Part shown: positions 33,521 to 45,310 of the stretch, piece after piece
Position numbering within the stretch: the stretch's first letter is position 1
Layout: every line of letters starts with the position of its first letter
NCBI GenBank assembly: GCA_015680685.1
Contig: MNCI01035635.1
Location: forward strand, 178,966 to 242,965
Length of the DNA: 64,000 nucleotides
Direction of reading: 5' to 3'
DNA from: Gnetum montanum
Lineage: Eukaryota > Streptophyta > Gnetopsida > Gnetales > Gnetaceae
Translations under genes and position numbers: made by a program
The notes under the pieces: generated by a model
What the model was told of the DNA's origin: nothing
Seen by the model: only the letters and a program-made list of their open reading frames with translations
Database searches by the model: none

Positions 33521-35080
33521 GTCAGGGACATACCAATGGATCAAGTCATTGACACACACCTTATAAAGGTGTTCATTAATTTCCATGAAGTATTTGACCT
33601 AATGAAAAAATTATTGCTTTTTCCTAAAATGCAAGCCTTGGGGAATCTCTTAAGTGAGAAGATATGTGAGGATTCCATTAAACCATATTACTTTTTTAGA
33701 CATTTCTTCATTTATTACTCCAATAAAGAGGAGTTCATTTGGAAATTGATCAGAGAGCAGGTTTTCCTCCTCTAAGTTATCCCATCTTAAGCAAGAAAGA
33801 TGGTCAACAATCACATTCTTGATCCCTTTTCAATCTAACATAGTAAGATTGAATTCCTGTAAGATCACAAGCCACTATATAACACAAGGGCTCACCGTTA
33901 GCTTATTCATAAGGAAGAAAATTTCACTATGGTCTGTATGTACAAATACTTTGTAACCTAGCACATAATGTCTAAAATTTTCTAATGCATACACCATTTC
34001 CATTAATTCCTTCTCCGTAGTGGTGAAATTTAACTATGCTCCCACAATGCTTTGACTAGTGTAGTGGATATAATATGGACATTTCTTATCATCCATCTGC
34101 ATGAGCACTACTCCCAAAGCATAGTTAGATGCATATGTCATGATATGGAATAGTTTAGACCAATCTGGTGCTTGTAGGATTGGTGTTTCTATGAGTTTTT
34201 TTTTTAATTATTGGAATGCATTTTCACATTCCTTGGTCCAAATGAAAGGTGCATATTTTTTTGTAAGCTCTACCAATAGCTTTGCAATCTTAGAGAAATT
34301 CTCAATAAAGCGCCGATTGTAACCAGTGTGTCCAAGGAATGACCAAACATCTTTAAAGGTCTCTAGTTAGCATGTTATTCCTTGGATGAACCTCATCTTT
34401 TCTAGGTCTACCTAAATCCATTTCTATAAAATTCGATGTCCTAACATAATGCCTTCTTAGACCATGAGATGGCTCTTTTGCCAATTGAGCCATAGGTTTA
34501 TCTCAACACATCTCCTCAATACTTACTCACATTAGTCCAAGGCTTGCTCAAAGGTAGATCTGTAGGTGGAGAAGCCATCATAAAAACTTCAACACCACTA
34601 CTAATTTGTTGTTGAAAGATACTAAGGACCAAGCATTCAAATGTCGTAGGGGCATTGCATAGGCCAAATGGCATCTTACAGTATGCAAAAGTTCCCTAAG
34701 GACTTGTGAATGTTGTCTTGGCTTGGTATTTTGGTGCAATTTGTATTTGGTTATAGCCACTATAACCATTCAACAAACTATAATAACAATGCTTAGATAT
34801 GATTTCTAATACTTGAACCCCAAATGACAAAGGAAAGTAATCCTTAAATGTTGCTATATTTAACAACCTAAAGTTATTGTAAACCTACCATTTACCATCC
34901 TTCTTTGGTACAATTACAAGTGGACCAAACCACTCACTATCCATGATTAGATAGATAAACCCTGCCTTAATGATTTGCTTCAATTTGGGGTTTAGTTGCC
35001 TCTGTGGCTACCTTCTAGGCTTCATGTCTAGGTTAGTGTAGATGCAGTGTTGGCATATCCTTGGATCGATTCTTGTTAGC
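33521..35080 (-). pseudogene. El2 RT and RNase H (broken)
   Basis: RT at about 34150-35060; the catalytic box is destroyed by a one-base deletion and a Gly (EVFM, then frameshift) near 34580. RNase H at about 33640-34140, with the VADHLSR-like end recognisable in the minus strand near 33800. Homologous throughout to El1 6561-8100. Confidence 0.8.
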
Positions 35081-36010
35081 TTTGGATATGACCAAGAAAA
35101 GGTTGTTGACCATTTATTTATCATTTTCAAAAACTTTTCTTTTTTCTTAGGAGAAAGTTTGGCATTAATGATGACTATTTTACCATTTCTAGGGATCTAA
35201 GGCTCCATTTTGATTGGTAAAGTTTTTAGTTCTAAGGGCTCCTATCTAAAGTGATTAGGGATCTCCAACTCTCCCTAATATTTATCATCATCTTAATTAG
35301 AGAGTTGGGAATGGACTTGTTCAATTTTGTCCATGCCTTCTACATATGCACAAGTTAAGTTCTTAGTTCACTCCATGCATATTGCACTACTATCTAAATT
35401 AGTTATTAGCCATTGGGTGCCCTCCTACTTTGTGGCTGTTGCATACAAACACCTCTGAATGTTAACTTCTTGTGCATACTAATTACATGCCTTAATGTAT
35501 GTGCTTTTGATTAACCAAATTTTTTGTACACAATTGCACCCATTGTCATCATACGTGATGCATGGAATACACTTCTTCTCAATTTTTCCTAACTCATTCT
35601 CCTTAGATATTTTGAGAGATAGGGTTCTTATACCCATTCGTGCATCAACCGTGCTTAACCAAGCCCTTCCCATGATGATGGGGAAGTTACTTTTGTAGTT
35701 GTCCATGTTGTTTACTAGAAAATTAGCAAGATAGAACCACCCATAAACTGTGGTCACAATGTTCTTTGTTAATCCCAAAGGGACAATAATTGATTAATCT
35801 GCTAATTCGAGATAGATATTGCTCTACTTAAGAGGTGGTAGGTTCCAAGCCTTGTACATATCATGGGAGATGAGATTAACTCTAGAACCAAAGTTAAGAA
35901 GAGCCTTATAGGGCTCTTGTACAACAATTTGTAGAAAGATGAGCAGACTTCCTAGATCAAATGTTTTTGTAGGAGGGTTGCTAGCCTTGATCTAGTTAGA
36001 AACAACATGA
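35081..36010 (-). pseudogene. El2 aspartic protease and linker (broken)
   Basis: An open stretch 35479-35778 has IIMGRAWLSTVDARMGIRTL and KIEKKCIPCITYDD, matching El1. The active-site loop upstream (about 35900) reads NFGSRVNLIS, with Asp changed to Asn. Linker 35081-35478 interrupted. Confidence 0.85.
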
Positions 36011-38525
36011 GTTAGCATTACAGTGCAAATCCTAGGTAGCACTTAGTTTGAAGGGTGCTCAAAGGTATTTGATGCAAAGGATGACGGTACTAGAGATGCA
36101 GGGTGATTAGCAAAAGTAGGTTGTGAGGGCTAGAGAGGATTGCTGGGCTGAGAGAAAGGTCATTTCCTTGATTAATTATCAAGACCACTTGGTTGAAAAA
36201 TTGGTTGTGAGTGTACAACCCTTATAACATTTTGTTGTTGCAGCTATGGAGGAATCTCATCTTGCATAGACAAAGCAAGAGGTAATTAGGTTGATAGTAG
36301 AGGTGTAGGTATAGAGGAATGTTCAAGATGATAAGGATATAGATATGGGTTTTCTCCTCAAGTATATGGTGAATGTGTTTAGTGGTACTCTGAAGGGTAA
36401 TAGTGCTGCTAGAATGATGCATTACTTGCCAAACTTCTAAGGGAGATGGATTTCTAAACATAGTACCCATATGGATTTGGTTGCCTATAAGGATACTATT
36501 GCCTTGGTGGTGGAATTCCTCATAATTGTGGTTGGTACCATTTTTGGTACTATTCATAAGGTTGTGGAGGAGTTCCACTTGGATAGTAAGCTTATTGCTA
36601 TTGGTGGAACTCCCTTGGACTACCTTGAGGGTAAGGCAATCATCTTGGAGCTTTTCTACATGCTAGGAGAGGATTTAATGTGTACACTCCAGGCTCTTAT
36701 AAGTGTGACATCACATGGCAGCATCCCTTTGGATGTCCATATTGATAGATTTCACATTTAGTTTCATCATCAGAGTTAGATTCCACAACTTCCTCTACTG
36801 CAGCAGCTTTGCCCTTACCTTTTTAGTAGGCATGTTCAACTTCTTTTCATCATCTATGATTACGATCACTATTTTACTCTTTGGATTCTTTAGTAATCTT
36901 CAAAGTGGTTTAAAAATTTTTATCCAAAGATTCCCATAGCTTGTCAACCTTGGTTGAAATATTAGAAAGATATTTTTGGATAGGCAAGGCCTTTTTGTTA
37001 ACCACTTCATCAAGTGGTGACTCCTCCTCGTTACAAAATTGAACCTCTAATTTTCTAATGGATGGGTCCCTATTATACTCTTCAGTAGTCTCCCTTTTTC
37101 ATAGCTCACCTTCTTCTTTTGCTACCTACTCAATTAGCCTTTAGATCTGATGAGCTCTCATTTCATACAACCTTCCTTGGGCATACACCTCAAGGATTCT
37201 TGTTTTCACTCTAAGCCCATCTATGATGTGGTGAAGTTGTTTCCTCTAAGAGTAACCTTGGCTAGGAAATCTGTGTAAGAGTGAATAGTATTGGCCCATG
37301 GTAGCATCCAAGGGTTCATGTGCTCTTTATTTTTAGCCTTGGATTTTCCTTCTCAGCATAGACACTCTAGAGTATGTCTGGTATTTGTCATTAAATAGCT
37401 CCACCATGGTACTCCATCTTGAAATAGTTTTTGGTTCCAAGGACTAATACCAGCTTTTAGCTTTCTTACTGAGGATCCTTGGAAAGAGCTTGGGTTTTTG
37501 ACACTCATTCTCTATGTTTTGTAAGGCACAGGTACCTTGAAAAGCTTGTTGATGTGTTTACAGATCAGAATTGTATCCCCCTCAAATCTTGGGATATTGT
37601 TCATATCTAAGCACTTGATCTAACTATCCTTCATATGCATGGTTGGTATTTTTACTACCTCTACAATATTGAACATACTTTGAGCCACCAATAAAGGTTT
37701 ATCATCATCACTATGTTGATGATGTTAATGATGGTTTTGACCACCCCTTCGATTTTGGTGGTCCTCACGATCATTGTTATTTCATTGATCACCTTCATCA
37801 TGGTTGTTTCNAATCATTGTTATTTCATTGATCACCTTCATCATGGTTGTTTCAATGGCAGCTTCCATGAGAACCATCAAATGAAGAGGAATGCTTAGAA
37901 TCGGATGAAGAGGATGAAGAGGAAGGTGAACTACCACTACCATCACTCTTATGCTTTTTATGATCAACATCATTAGATCCCTTGTCATTGCGATGTTCAC
38001 CCGAGTCCATACCTTGGCAATCACTCTTTCTTGAACTTGGTTTATGAATAGTTGATCACAGGGTCAAGCTCACATCCTTACCATTAGTAACAAGGGGTGG
38101 AGAATCTTCATGTTGAGAACCTTTCAATGGAGGATCCTCATTGTCCTCTTGATCTAGTAGGAACAAGGGGTTAGTATAATGTTTCCCCTTTGTTGCTTCA
38201 TGGATTCTCTCCTAATGTTTATCTCACTTAAACTATGTTTTAGTGTGACAATAGTTCTGAGTGTCATATCCATCCACAACATGCTCTTCATGAAGATTTG
38301 CTATGCCCAACATCCTAAGGGTTTTAAATAACATTCTAGGCACAGGTCTATCAAGGGGCAAAATGATGTTTCCCTTCATATCACGCCATTTCATTTGTTC
38401 ATCCTAATATATGATGAAGGTGAAATTTACGACAAACACATCTAGATGAGTGTATACCACCTTACATTCCTATTGGACCAGTGATTTGGTATCTTCAGGA
38501 TTACAAGAAGAAGAAGAAATTTTGT
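36011..38525 (-). pseudogene. El2 gag (broken)
   Basis: Homologous to El1 gag. The Ser/His/Asp-rich region is at about 37690-38160 and the capsid-like core lies below it. The conserved ATG (El1 MSSSHK) is mutated here, at about 38520 (ATTTCTTCTTCTTC). A single-N duplication lies at 37770-37853. A Pro/Tyr/His-rich C-terminal part (36222-36578) precedes the protease. Confidence 0.7.
37770..37853. repeat. Single-N direct duplication
   Basis: Identical copies of about 41 bp flank the N at 37811. Probable assembly artefact. Confidence 0.85.
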
Positions 38526-38655
38526 AAAACAAAATGAAATTATTAGTGTGCCTTTATAATTTATGTATAGTAGGAATGTTATTGACCTTTAGGTTCGTAC
38601 AACAATATTAGTGGTATCCACTTAGACCTAAATAGTGCACATTCCACAAACAAAG

Positions 38656-38673
38656 TCCTCGACAATGGTGCCA
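38656..38673 (-). promoter_or_regulatory. El2 primer-binding site
   Basis: Minus-strand TGGCACCATTGTCGAGGA next to the 5' LTR. It differs from the complement of plant tRNA-Asp (TGGCGCCGTTGCCGGGGA, from memory) by four C:G to T:A transitions and is identical to the site at 13150, so it is probably the ancestral form in this family. Confidence 0.8.
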
Positions 38674-38674
38674 A

Positions 38675-39612
38675 TGATGAGCAACAAGGTGCCCCTACAT
38701 CCAACCATACAAATTACAAAGTTTTCCCGTGCAATCCGATTGAATTCTGTGAACTTTATTGTTTCTAATGCACTAGCCCTTTAGGAAGTGAATTTAGCCT
38801 TAAGGTCAATTCTTGTCATCCCAATTACACTTGTGATGTACATTGGTATGCTTAAGTGTAATCGAGGCATCCAATTTTTATCATTTTCTATTTTATATTT
38901 TGGTGCTTGAAATGCAGATAAAAGGAGTTTAATTAACTAATATAAATTACTAATTAACTAATCATTTAACTAATCCTAATATAAGTATCTATTCCCACTT
39001 TCTGTACATGACCTGAACCCACATATCCACTACCAGGTGACCAAACACTATGCTACCAAGCATACCAAGTGGTAACACTACTAGGATTACTAAGAAAATA
39101 CATGTTACACTCTAAGTGGTTGTACTTATGTGTGTAATCTATCTCTCTTAATTGTCTCATGAACATAATAACTAGAAAATATTTGATAACTAATTGAAAG
39201 AATTTAATAAATAATTGAAAATAATAAATGCATAAATAAAATAGCTAATTTATCCAAAGTGCTACAAGGCTTATTAGAATGCTCATCTTTATTGATGCAC
39301 ACACTATCCTGCTCAGGTACCACAATGCTTGAATAAATATCCATACACTCAATGACTCCTATTGCGTGCACTTAGGGATTTTAACTTTCAAATGGAAAAA
39401 GTGCAAGATCTTCACTACTATTGAAATCTCGATTTTCCATAAATGCAGCTAGTAGGCACATATTTATAGGAGATGAACACACAATACATTGATGAGGCCT
39501 CGTTGATGTAGGACAAGATGCATTGATGAGGCCTCATCGACAAGGCCTTGTCAACGTGGTTGACTACATTGACGAGGCCTCATTGATGCAACTAACCAAT
39601 GATGACTCATCA
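38675..39612 (-). repeat. El2 5' LTR (938 bp)
   Basis: TGATGAGCAA start, ACTCATCA end, minus-strand TATA box at 39461-39468, and GACGAGGCCTCATTGATGCA-type words in U3 (39480-39600). Homologous along its length to 17095-17998. Confidence 0.93.
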
Positions 39613-40517
39613 GTAACTAATCCTCATCCAAGATGTATAAGGTGCATTAGTTATCTAAATATTTTTCCTAAGCGATGAGGGAACAATGCACTTTGAACTT
39701 TAAAATTGGAAGTTTTCATAATATCGTGAGGTATGATGTGCTTCCAATAGATTGTGCTGATGTAATTCTTAGAAGACCTTGGAACTTTAACCATGGTGCT
39801 TAATCTAATAGAGCAAGAAATTTCTAGAGTGTTGTTAGACCTAATGGAGTCCATGATTTGATTCCTATGATAACTGAACAAGTGAGGCAACAAAGTTTGC
39901 TTAAACCTTCCTTAATCCTTCTAGGAAAGATGGAATATATTAAGGAACATGATGAAATTCATTTTGGTTTTGTTGTTATGATAACAATTGCTACTAACCA
40001 TGATGATGTGCAGGTTGAACTTCCTACAGGTGTGTTAGGCTTGACGAGAAATTTACCAAGTTGTTCAAGGGAAAATTGGATGGACTACCATCAATGAGAA
40101 ATGTACAGCATTAGATTGACATCATTCTTAGTTCTACCATTCTAAACAAGAGAGCTTACTGGATGGCACCAAATTAGAGGGCTAAATTACAAAGGCAAGT
40201 ACAGGGGTTACTTGCAAATGGCATCATGAGGGAATCCATTTTACCTTGTGCAATTCCAATGGTGCTAGTGCCAAAGAAGGATAGTGGTGAATGGAGGATG
40301 TGTGTTGATTCTAGGATAGTGAACAAGATAACAATGAGGTATAGGTTTCCTATTTCAAGGATGGATGATATTCTTGATGTGCTTACCAATGCTAAAATTT
40401 CTAGCAAAATTGATTTCAAGAGTGGGTACCATCAAATTAGAATTAGGCTTGGTGATGAGTGGAAGATAGTTTTCAAAACACTAGATCAATCATTTGAGTG
40501 GGTGGTGATGTCATTTG
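39613..40517 (+). pseudogene. El4 protease C-terminus and RT N-terminal half (broken)
   Basis: Starts with the protease strand DVLPIDCADVILRRPWNF, then a linker with ELPTGVLGL. RT begins at about 40060; the long open stretch 40226-40522 holds IPMVLVPKKDSGEWRMCVDS, RYRFPISRMDDILDVL and SKIDFKSGYHQIRI, classic Ty3/gypsy RT blocks. It is cut at 40517 after MSF by a solo LTR; the frame resumes directly after the second target-site copy. Confidence 0.9.
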
Positions 40518-42073
40518 TCTAACAATTGAAAATGTCGATGGCTAGAACACCAAGGTCCATGGGCACATAGCCTAGTCCCAAATCCATGTGAAGCTTGTTG
40601 GACGTAGAGACGAGGCACCCTAGATGGTCTAGCCAATCTAACAGGGACTTACCAGATGCAATGGGGGTGCAATGTGGTTACCTACGGTGCTAATGTAAGA
40701 CAGTGCTAAGAGTGCAAATTTTGTTTATGACACTTGTGGTGTTTGTGGTGTTAATGGGGTTGAGCATAGTTATAGGTGCTAGAGGGGGGTGAGCGTAGTC
40801 AAGATTTTTGACAAGGTAGACTATGTTAACGCATGACAAATGCTTCCTGAAGTTAGTTCAAGTGTGTCTACATAGTAAAAATAATGAAACATGCAAATAA
40901 AGTGTAGAAAATTCAAAGAAGTAGAGAGAATGGAGCAGAATACCATCCAAAATGGGGTTGAGCATAGTTAACACTAAGAGGGGGTTTAGAAGGTACAAGA
41001 GGTATAGCAGGCATAGGTGAATAGCATAGTCACAATTCCCAAGGAGTCTGACCATGAAGATTGGTGCTCTATTGAGGTGTCTATGTTTGCCAAGTTGGCC
41101 ACCATGGTGTACTATTAGATGTGGTGTTATGCTAGGTTTCAAGGGGCTCTACAATGGTCTACAACTTTCCCTGTTCACTTGTTTGCCAATGTGCCCTTCA
41201 TTCACATATGAGGTCTCCCCCCTTATTGTGTTGAAGACATATGTATTTATATGGTTAGGATTAGTGAGAAATGTGGGATGGCTACCATGTGGAAAATGGG
41301 AATAGTTTAGACTACACTCAATGTAATTATTGTTCATGTGATGTATTGATGGGGTTGATAATGTTGCACTTTCCTATGTTATGCCAAACTCTGCGAGACT
41401 GTGAGACTATGACTACACTGCCAACCACATGTGTGTGCACTGAGAGGACTATGAGGTACTTGAAAAATAAAACTTGTACTACGCTCTACGAGACTATGCT
41501 CTCTATGCTCTCACATGGGGTTGAACATAGTTATAATTTTGGGTCAAAAAGGGATACAAAAAAGAGGTATTTTATTGACTATGCTTCTCTAAGGTGAGTT
41601 GACTATGTTCTACAGTTGAGTTGAGCATCATTACTGCATTGTGGAGGTCGCTAGAGGGTATCCTTGCTAACTACACTCTTCTAAAAGGTGACTATGCTCT
41701 ATGCTGGGGATGAGTGTAATCTCACTACCGGTGAAATCTATGAGAAAAATGGATTTTTTCTGACTACGCTCTCCCCTAAAGGCTAACTATGCTCTCAACT
41801 GGGGGTGAGTGTAGTCTTGACACTTGATAAAATTTATGAAACTAATTTTTTATTGACTATGCTCTCCATGAGAGGCTCACTATGCTCTAGAATGGTATGC
41901 TTGTGAAAGAGCATAGTCTCAACACTTAGGCAAAATTTCAAGATTCTGCCCTCCAACTGGCTATGCTCTAGGAGACCACACTCTCTACACTTTGTAGAGG
42001 GGTTGAGCATAGTTTTCACTTTTTGCAAAAATTTACAGCCATGATTCCATAGCCCAGATTTGGTGGTGTTTCA
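40518..42073 (-). repeat. Solo family B LTR in El4 RT
   Basis: Perfect target duplication ATTTG (40513-40517 and 42074-42078). On the minus strand it starts TGAAACACCACC and ends near TTGTTAGA. U3 (about 41390-42060) is a run of degenerate units with GACTATGCTCT...GAGCATAGTC arms, as in the El5 LTR. No internal sequence, so a recombination remnant. Confidence 0.9.
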
Positions 42074-42970
42074 ATTTGGGCTTAGGAATGCACCTGATAC
42101 ATGCATGAGGTTAATGCATGATGTATTGAAGGACTTGATTGATAAGTGTTGTATTATCTTTTTTGACAATATTTTGGTGTATAGCTCTAATGAGGAAGAG
42201 CACTTGGATCACTTGAGAATGGTGTGCCTTAAGTTGGAGGAGGCACAATTGGTGATCAACGTGAAGAAAAGCCATTTCTTCAAGGGGCAAATCACATATT
42301 TGGATTCATGTGGTTTCTAAAATTATATTCAAATGGAAGCTACCAAGGTGAAGGGTATAAGGGATTGGCCAACTCCTAAGAATGTTGGGAAGGTAAGATC
42401 ATTCCTTGGTTTAGTAGGTTTTTATAGATGGTTCATAAAATATTTTAGTGGTATTTCATGGCCTATGTTTGCATTGTTGAAGAAAAATAAAGAATTTAGG
42501 TGGGGATAATGAAATCCAAGGGAGATTTTACTTGTTGAAAGCAATGAGTACCAATGAACCAGTGCTTGCAATTCTAGATTTTCATAAGCTTTTTCATGTG
42601 GAGGTGGATGCAAGTAGACTTGCCATTGGTGGGGTACTTTTACAAGAAGGTAGGGTTCTTGCTTTCTTTTCTGAAAAGTTGAATGAGTCAAGGCAAAAGC
42701 ATAGCTTATATGAGAAGGAGTTGAACGCTATTCTTCAAGCAATCAAGCATTGGAGGCATTACTTGTTGTCCAAATAATTCACTTTGATGAAGAATCACAA
42801 AGCACTTCAATTTCTAAACTCACAAAAGAAGTTGAGTGCAAAGCACATGAAGTGGGTTGCATAGTTACAAGAGTTCAATTTTGTGTTGAAGCATAAAAGT
42901 GGAAAAGCTAATGTTGTAGCTGATGCATTATCTAGGGTGCATGTGGTAAATTTTACTGTACCTCATGTGG
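42074..42970 (+). pseudogene. El4 RT C-terminal half and RNase H (broken)
   Basis: The RT continues with FGLRNAPDTCMRLMHDVLKD; the catalytic box reads FFDNILVYS, with the second Asp lost. Thumb region to about 42500. RNase H: FHVEVDASRLAIGGVLLQEG and KHSLYEKELNAILQAIKHWR, ending in KSGKANVVADALSRV (42895-42940). Ty3/gypsy of chromovirus type by these motifs. Confidence 0.9.
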
Positions 42971-43640
42971 AAGGTATGGATGATTTTGCTTCTATATATG
43001 AGCATGATGTTGATTTTGCACAAGTTTGGAGGAGCCTCAAAGAGTCATTGATAAATAAGATAGATCAATGGAGGGACTATCATATTCAAGATGAACTATT
43101 ATTTAATAATGGAAAGGTATGTGTTTCTAATTGTGATTTTAGGAAGATGATTTTGTTTGAAAAGCATTGTAGGTGCATGGCAGGTCACATGGGTAGGGTT
43201 AAAACATGGGTATTTCTTTGAATATTTTTAGTGATAGAGACTCCAAGTTTACAAGTCATATCATCCACAATCTAATGCCCAATTTTTCTAGTGCATATCA
43301 TCCACAATCTAATGCCCAAACAAAAATGGTAAATAAATCATTGCTAAACATATTAAGATGTTTGTGTGATGGAGAACCAAATAGGTGGAAAAACTTGTTG
43401 TGTCATGTTGAATTTTCATATAATAATGCTTTTCAAAAAGAATGTGGGCAAGCGGATGCCTAATTTTGTTGTTGGTGACTTGGTTTGGGTGCACTTGAAG
43501 AAGAAGTGGTTGAGAGGTGCTAACTTCTCCAAATTGAAAACTAAGAAGTTGGGGCCTTTCAAAATCAAGGCTAAAAGTAATGACAATACTTTTGAGATTG
43601 ATTTACCAAACCATGTTGGTATGTCTTTTGTGTTTAATGT
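42971..43640 (+). pseudogene. El4 integrase with internal deletion
   Basis: The zinc-finger end (CMAGHMGRVKT, to about 43205) runs directly into FSDRDSKFTSHII (about 43220), so roughly the first half of the catalytic core, with the first Asp, is gone. A 24-bp duplication (43257 and 43297) follows. SSAYHPQSNAQTKMVNKSLL lacks the catalytic Glu (Lys). The C-terminal GPF module (KLGPFKIKAKSNDNTFEIDL) is recognisable. No chromodomain follows. Confidence 0.85.
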
Positions 43641-44010
43641 TTCAGATGTTGTGTCTTTTGTGTTTAATGTTTCAGATCTTGTGCACTATCCTGGACCAAT
43701 TAATGAGGAGACCATACAAGGAAGCATCGATGATTTAAACGGGGCTATTCATCAGTCCAAGCCTTCAACAGAGGAGGGAAGCTTCTACCACTTGGAAAGT
43801 CAAAATGCATGAATATTTTTAGTGACAATTTTTAGTCACTGCGAGGCAGGAAAGTCAAAATGCATGAATATTTTTAGTGACAATTTTTATTCATCAGTCC
43901 AAGCCTTCAACAGAGCCTTCAACAGAGGAGGGAAGCTTCTACCACTTGGAAAGTCAAAACGCATGAATATTTTTAGTGACAATTTTTAGTCACTGCCAGG
44001 CAGGAAAACC
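43641..44010. repeat. Cluster of near-identical short duplications
   Basis: Two tandem copies of a 27-bp word (GTGTCTTTTGTGTTTAATGT...) at about 43622-43678. Three copies of GAATATTTTTAGTGACAATT at 43812, 43865 and 43966. A block of about 100 bp (ATTCATCAGTCCAAGCCTTC...) appears at 43747 and 43890. The copies are nearly identical in a setting where everything else has diverged. Confidence 0.85.
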
Positions 44011-45160
44011 AACCGTTGCTGAAGAGGGAGAGAGATAGTGAAAGGGAGATAGATCTACTCTAATCGCCCACCGACTGTCTGTTGTCAACGTAGTGACATG
44101 AGAAAGGGAGGGAACAGAGAGAGTGTCAGGAGAGGCTGGCCCAAGATCTGCCCGCCACCTCCTGCTGAGAGGAAGACCTTCATTGACGTTGCTGTTGACA
44201 TCCACACGTGCCGGTGCCCACCACCTCTGCTGGTTCCTCCTCTATAGCCGGTGCCCACCACCTCCACCGTTGTAACGCACATCGGTTTGCGCCAACATCT
44301 GCGTCAGTTACGAGCCACTGCCCTCGTCGGTTACGGCAGCCACGTTCTGCCACCACGACGCCCGCGTTCAGGTGCAACGCCCACCACTTACTTCGGCGTA
44401 ACCTCCGCCACGTTCACGCCTGTCACCCACGTTCTCTTCCATAGAAAGAGTTCTCACCTGTGAAGCAAAAAGTGACAAACCATGAGCAAATCGTTATTAT
44501 GCAGAAAGTGCCTGTGAAAACTCCGGTTTGGTGCAGTGCAGTTCAGTGCAGTACATGCAAAGGGTATTGTTGTGGATCCATGCGCATACAAGGACGGATT
44601 TCGATTTCAAATTTGGTGCGGGAAACCTGAAATCCGATTCGAATCGGATCTCAGCGGTCGGAAAATAACAACACGTTTATACGCGCAGAAAGCAACAAAC
44701 CAAGTAGTTGCGCATGCATGAATACAGAAAAAAAACCTGCTCTCTACCGTACTGGACATGGACAAGTAGAGTCTAAAACACACGCTTTGCCTGTTGCGCA
44801 CAGAGACATTGTGACTGCTGCGGCGTAAGAGGGAGCACCACCTCAAAGCACTAACACGTTGTTGCCCTTGGCCTTGGCTTCAGACGTCGTAGTGCAGAAG
44901 TTAGATGTTGGATAGGTTTATAAATGTCACTGTTTGAAATTTAGCTTCATTGTTAGCAAGTTGCAGCTTTCCCAGTGTCTTCTTTTTGAGAGTTCCAAAT
45001 TTCAAAAAAAAAAGAAAAGAAATACTTTTTGGTTTTTGGGGTTCAGTAATCTTAATTTTGTGGGAACGAAGATATTCCTTCCTTCTATTCAAAACTTTGA
45101 AAAAAAAAAAAATCCTAGCACAGCAGATCTTTCCCTGCTAGGATCTTTCCCTGTACGTAG
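44011..45160. other. CpG-rich low-copy island, no recognised gene
   Basis: About 25 CpG in the 280 bases 44161-44440 by eye, far above the rest of the window. Several overlapping frames are open but none looks like a protein I know. An 18-nt perfect palindrome (ATCCGATTCGAATCGGAT) lies at 44632-44649. A runs at 45003-45020 and 45099-45112 and a 15-bp repeat (GATCTTTCCCTG) at about 45127 and 45142. Could be a gene-derived fragment, an old promoter or a young insertion. Confidence 0.5.
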
Positions 45161-45310
45161 TTGGTCTTAAAATTTTATAATGTCTATAATTTTTAAATAT
45201 ATTGTTAATCATCACCAGTGCTTACTACATTCATGGAACCTACCGAGGAGGCATGTCTTAAATGAGAAGCAAAACATCAACTTTTTGCAGGGATAACATC
45301 CTCGTCTAAT

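Larger units (their letters stand above)
17095..39612 (-). mobile_element. El2: family A LTR retrotransposon, split by El3
   Basis: Minus-strand element with both LTRs (17095-17998 and 38675-39612), PBS, gag, PR, RT, RNase H, INT, spacer, ORF3 and PPT. El3 (19380-28469) sits inside its ORF3, so its own length is about 13.4 kb. It sits in the protease of El4. The flanks ATAAT (17090-17094) and GTAAC (39613-39617) differ by two transitions and may be a decayed 5-bp target duplication. Confidence 0.9.
13440..43640 (+). mobile_element. El4: chromovirus-like Ty3/gypsy element, split by insertions
   Basis: 5' LTR, initiator-Met PBS, gag with zinc knuckle and PR lie at 13440-17094. PR, RT, RNase H and INT resume at 39613-43640. 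The two halves belong together because the PR N-terminus (AQENVISFKVVTKLGL) ends at 17094 and its C-terminal part (DVLPIDCADVILRRPWNF) starts just after 39613. It is interrupted by El2 and by solo LTRs at 15322-16171 and 40518-42073. No 3' LTR or chromodomain is recognisable after the integrase C-terminus. Confidence 0.85.

Noticed and set aside
36471-36761. Plus-strand 96-codon frame
   Set aside because: Antisense shadow of El2 gag.
44208-44444. Plus-strand 78-codon frame rich in Arg, His, Pro and Ser
   Set aside because: Overlaps several other open frames in GC-rich DNA; composition follows base content and shows no domain.
44908-45170. Small ORFs with Lys/Phe-rich ends in both directions
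   Set aside because: Driven by poly-A and poly-T runs; no conserved frame.
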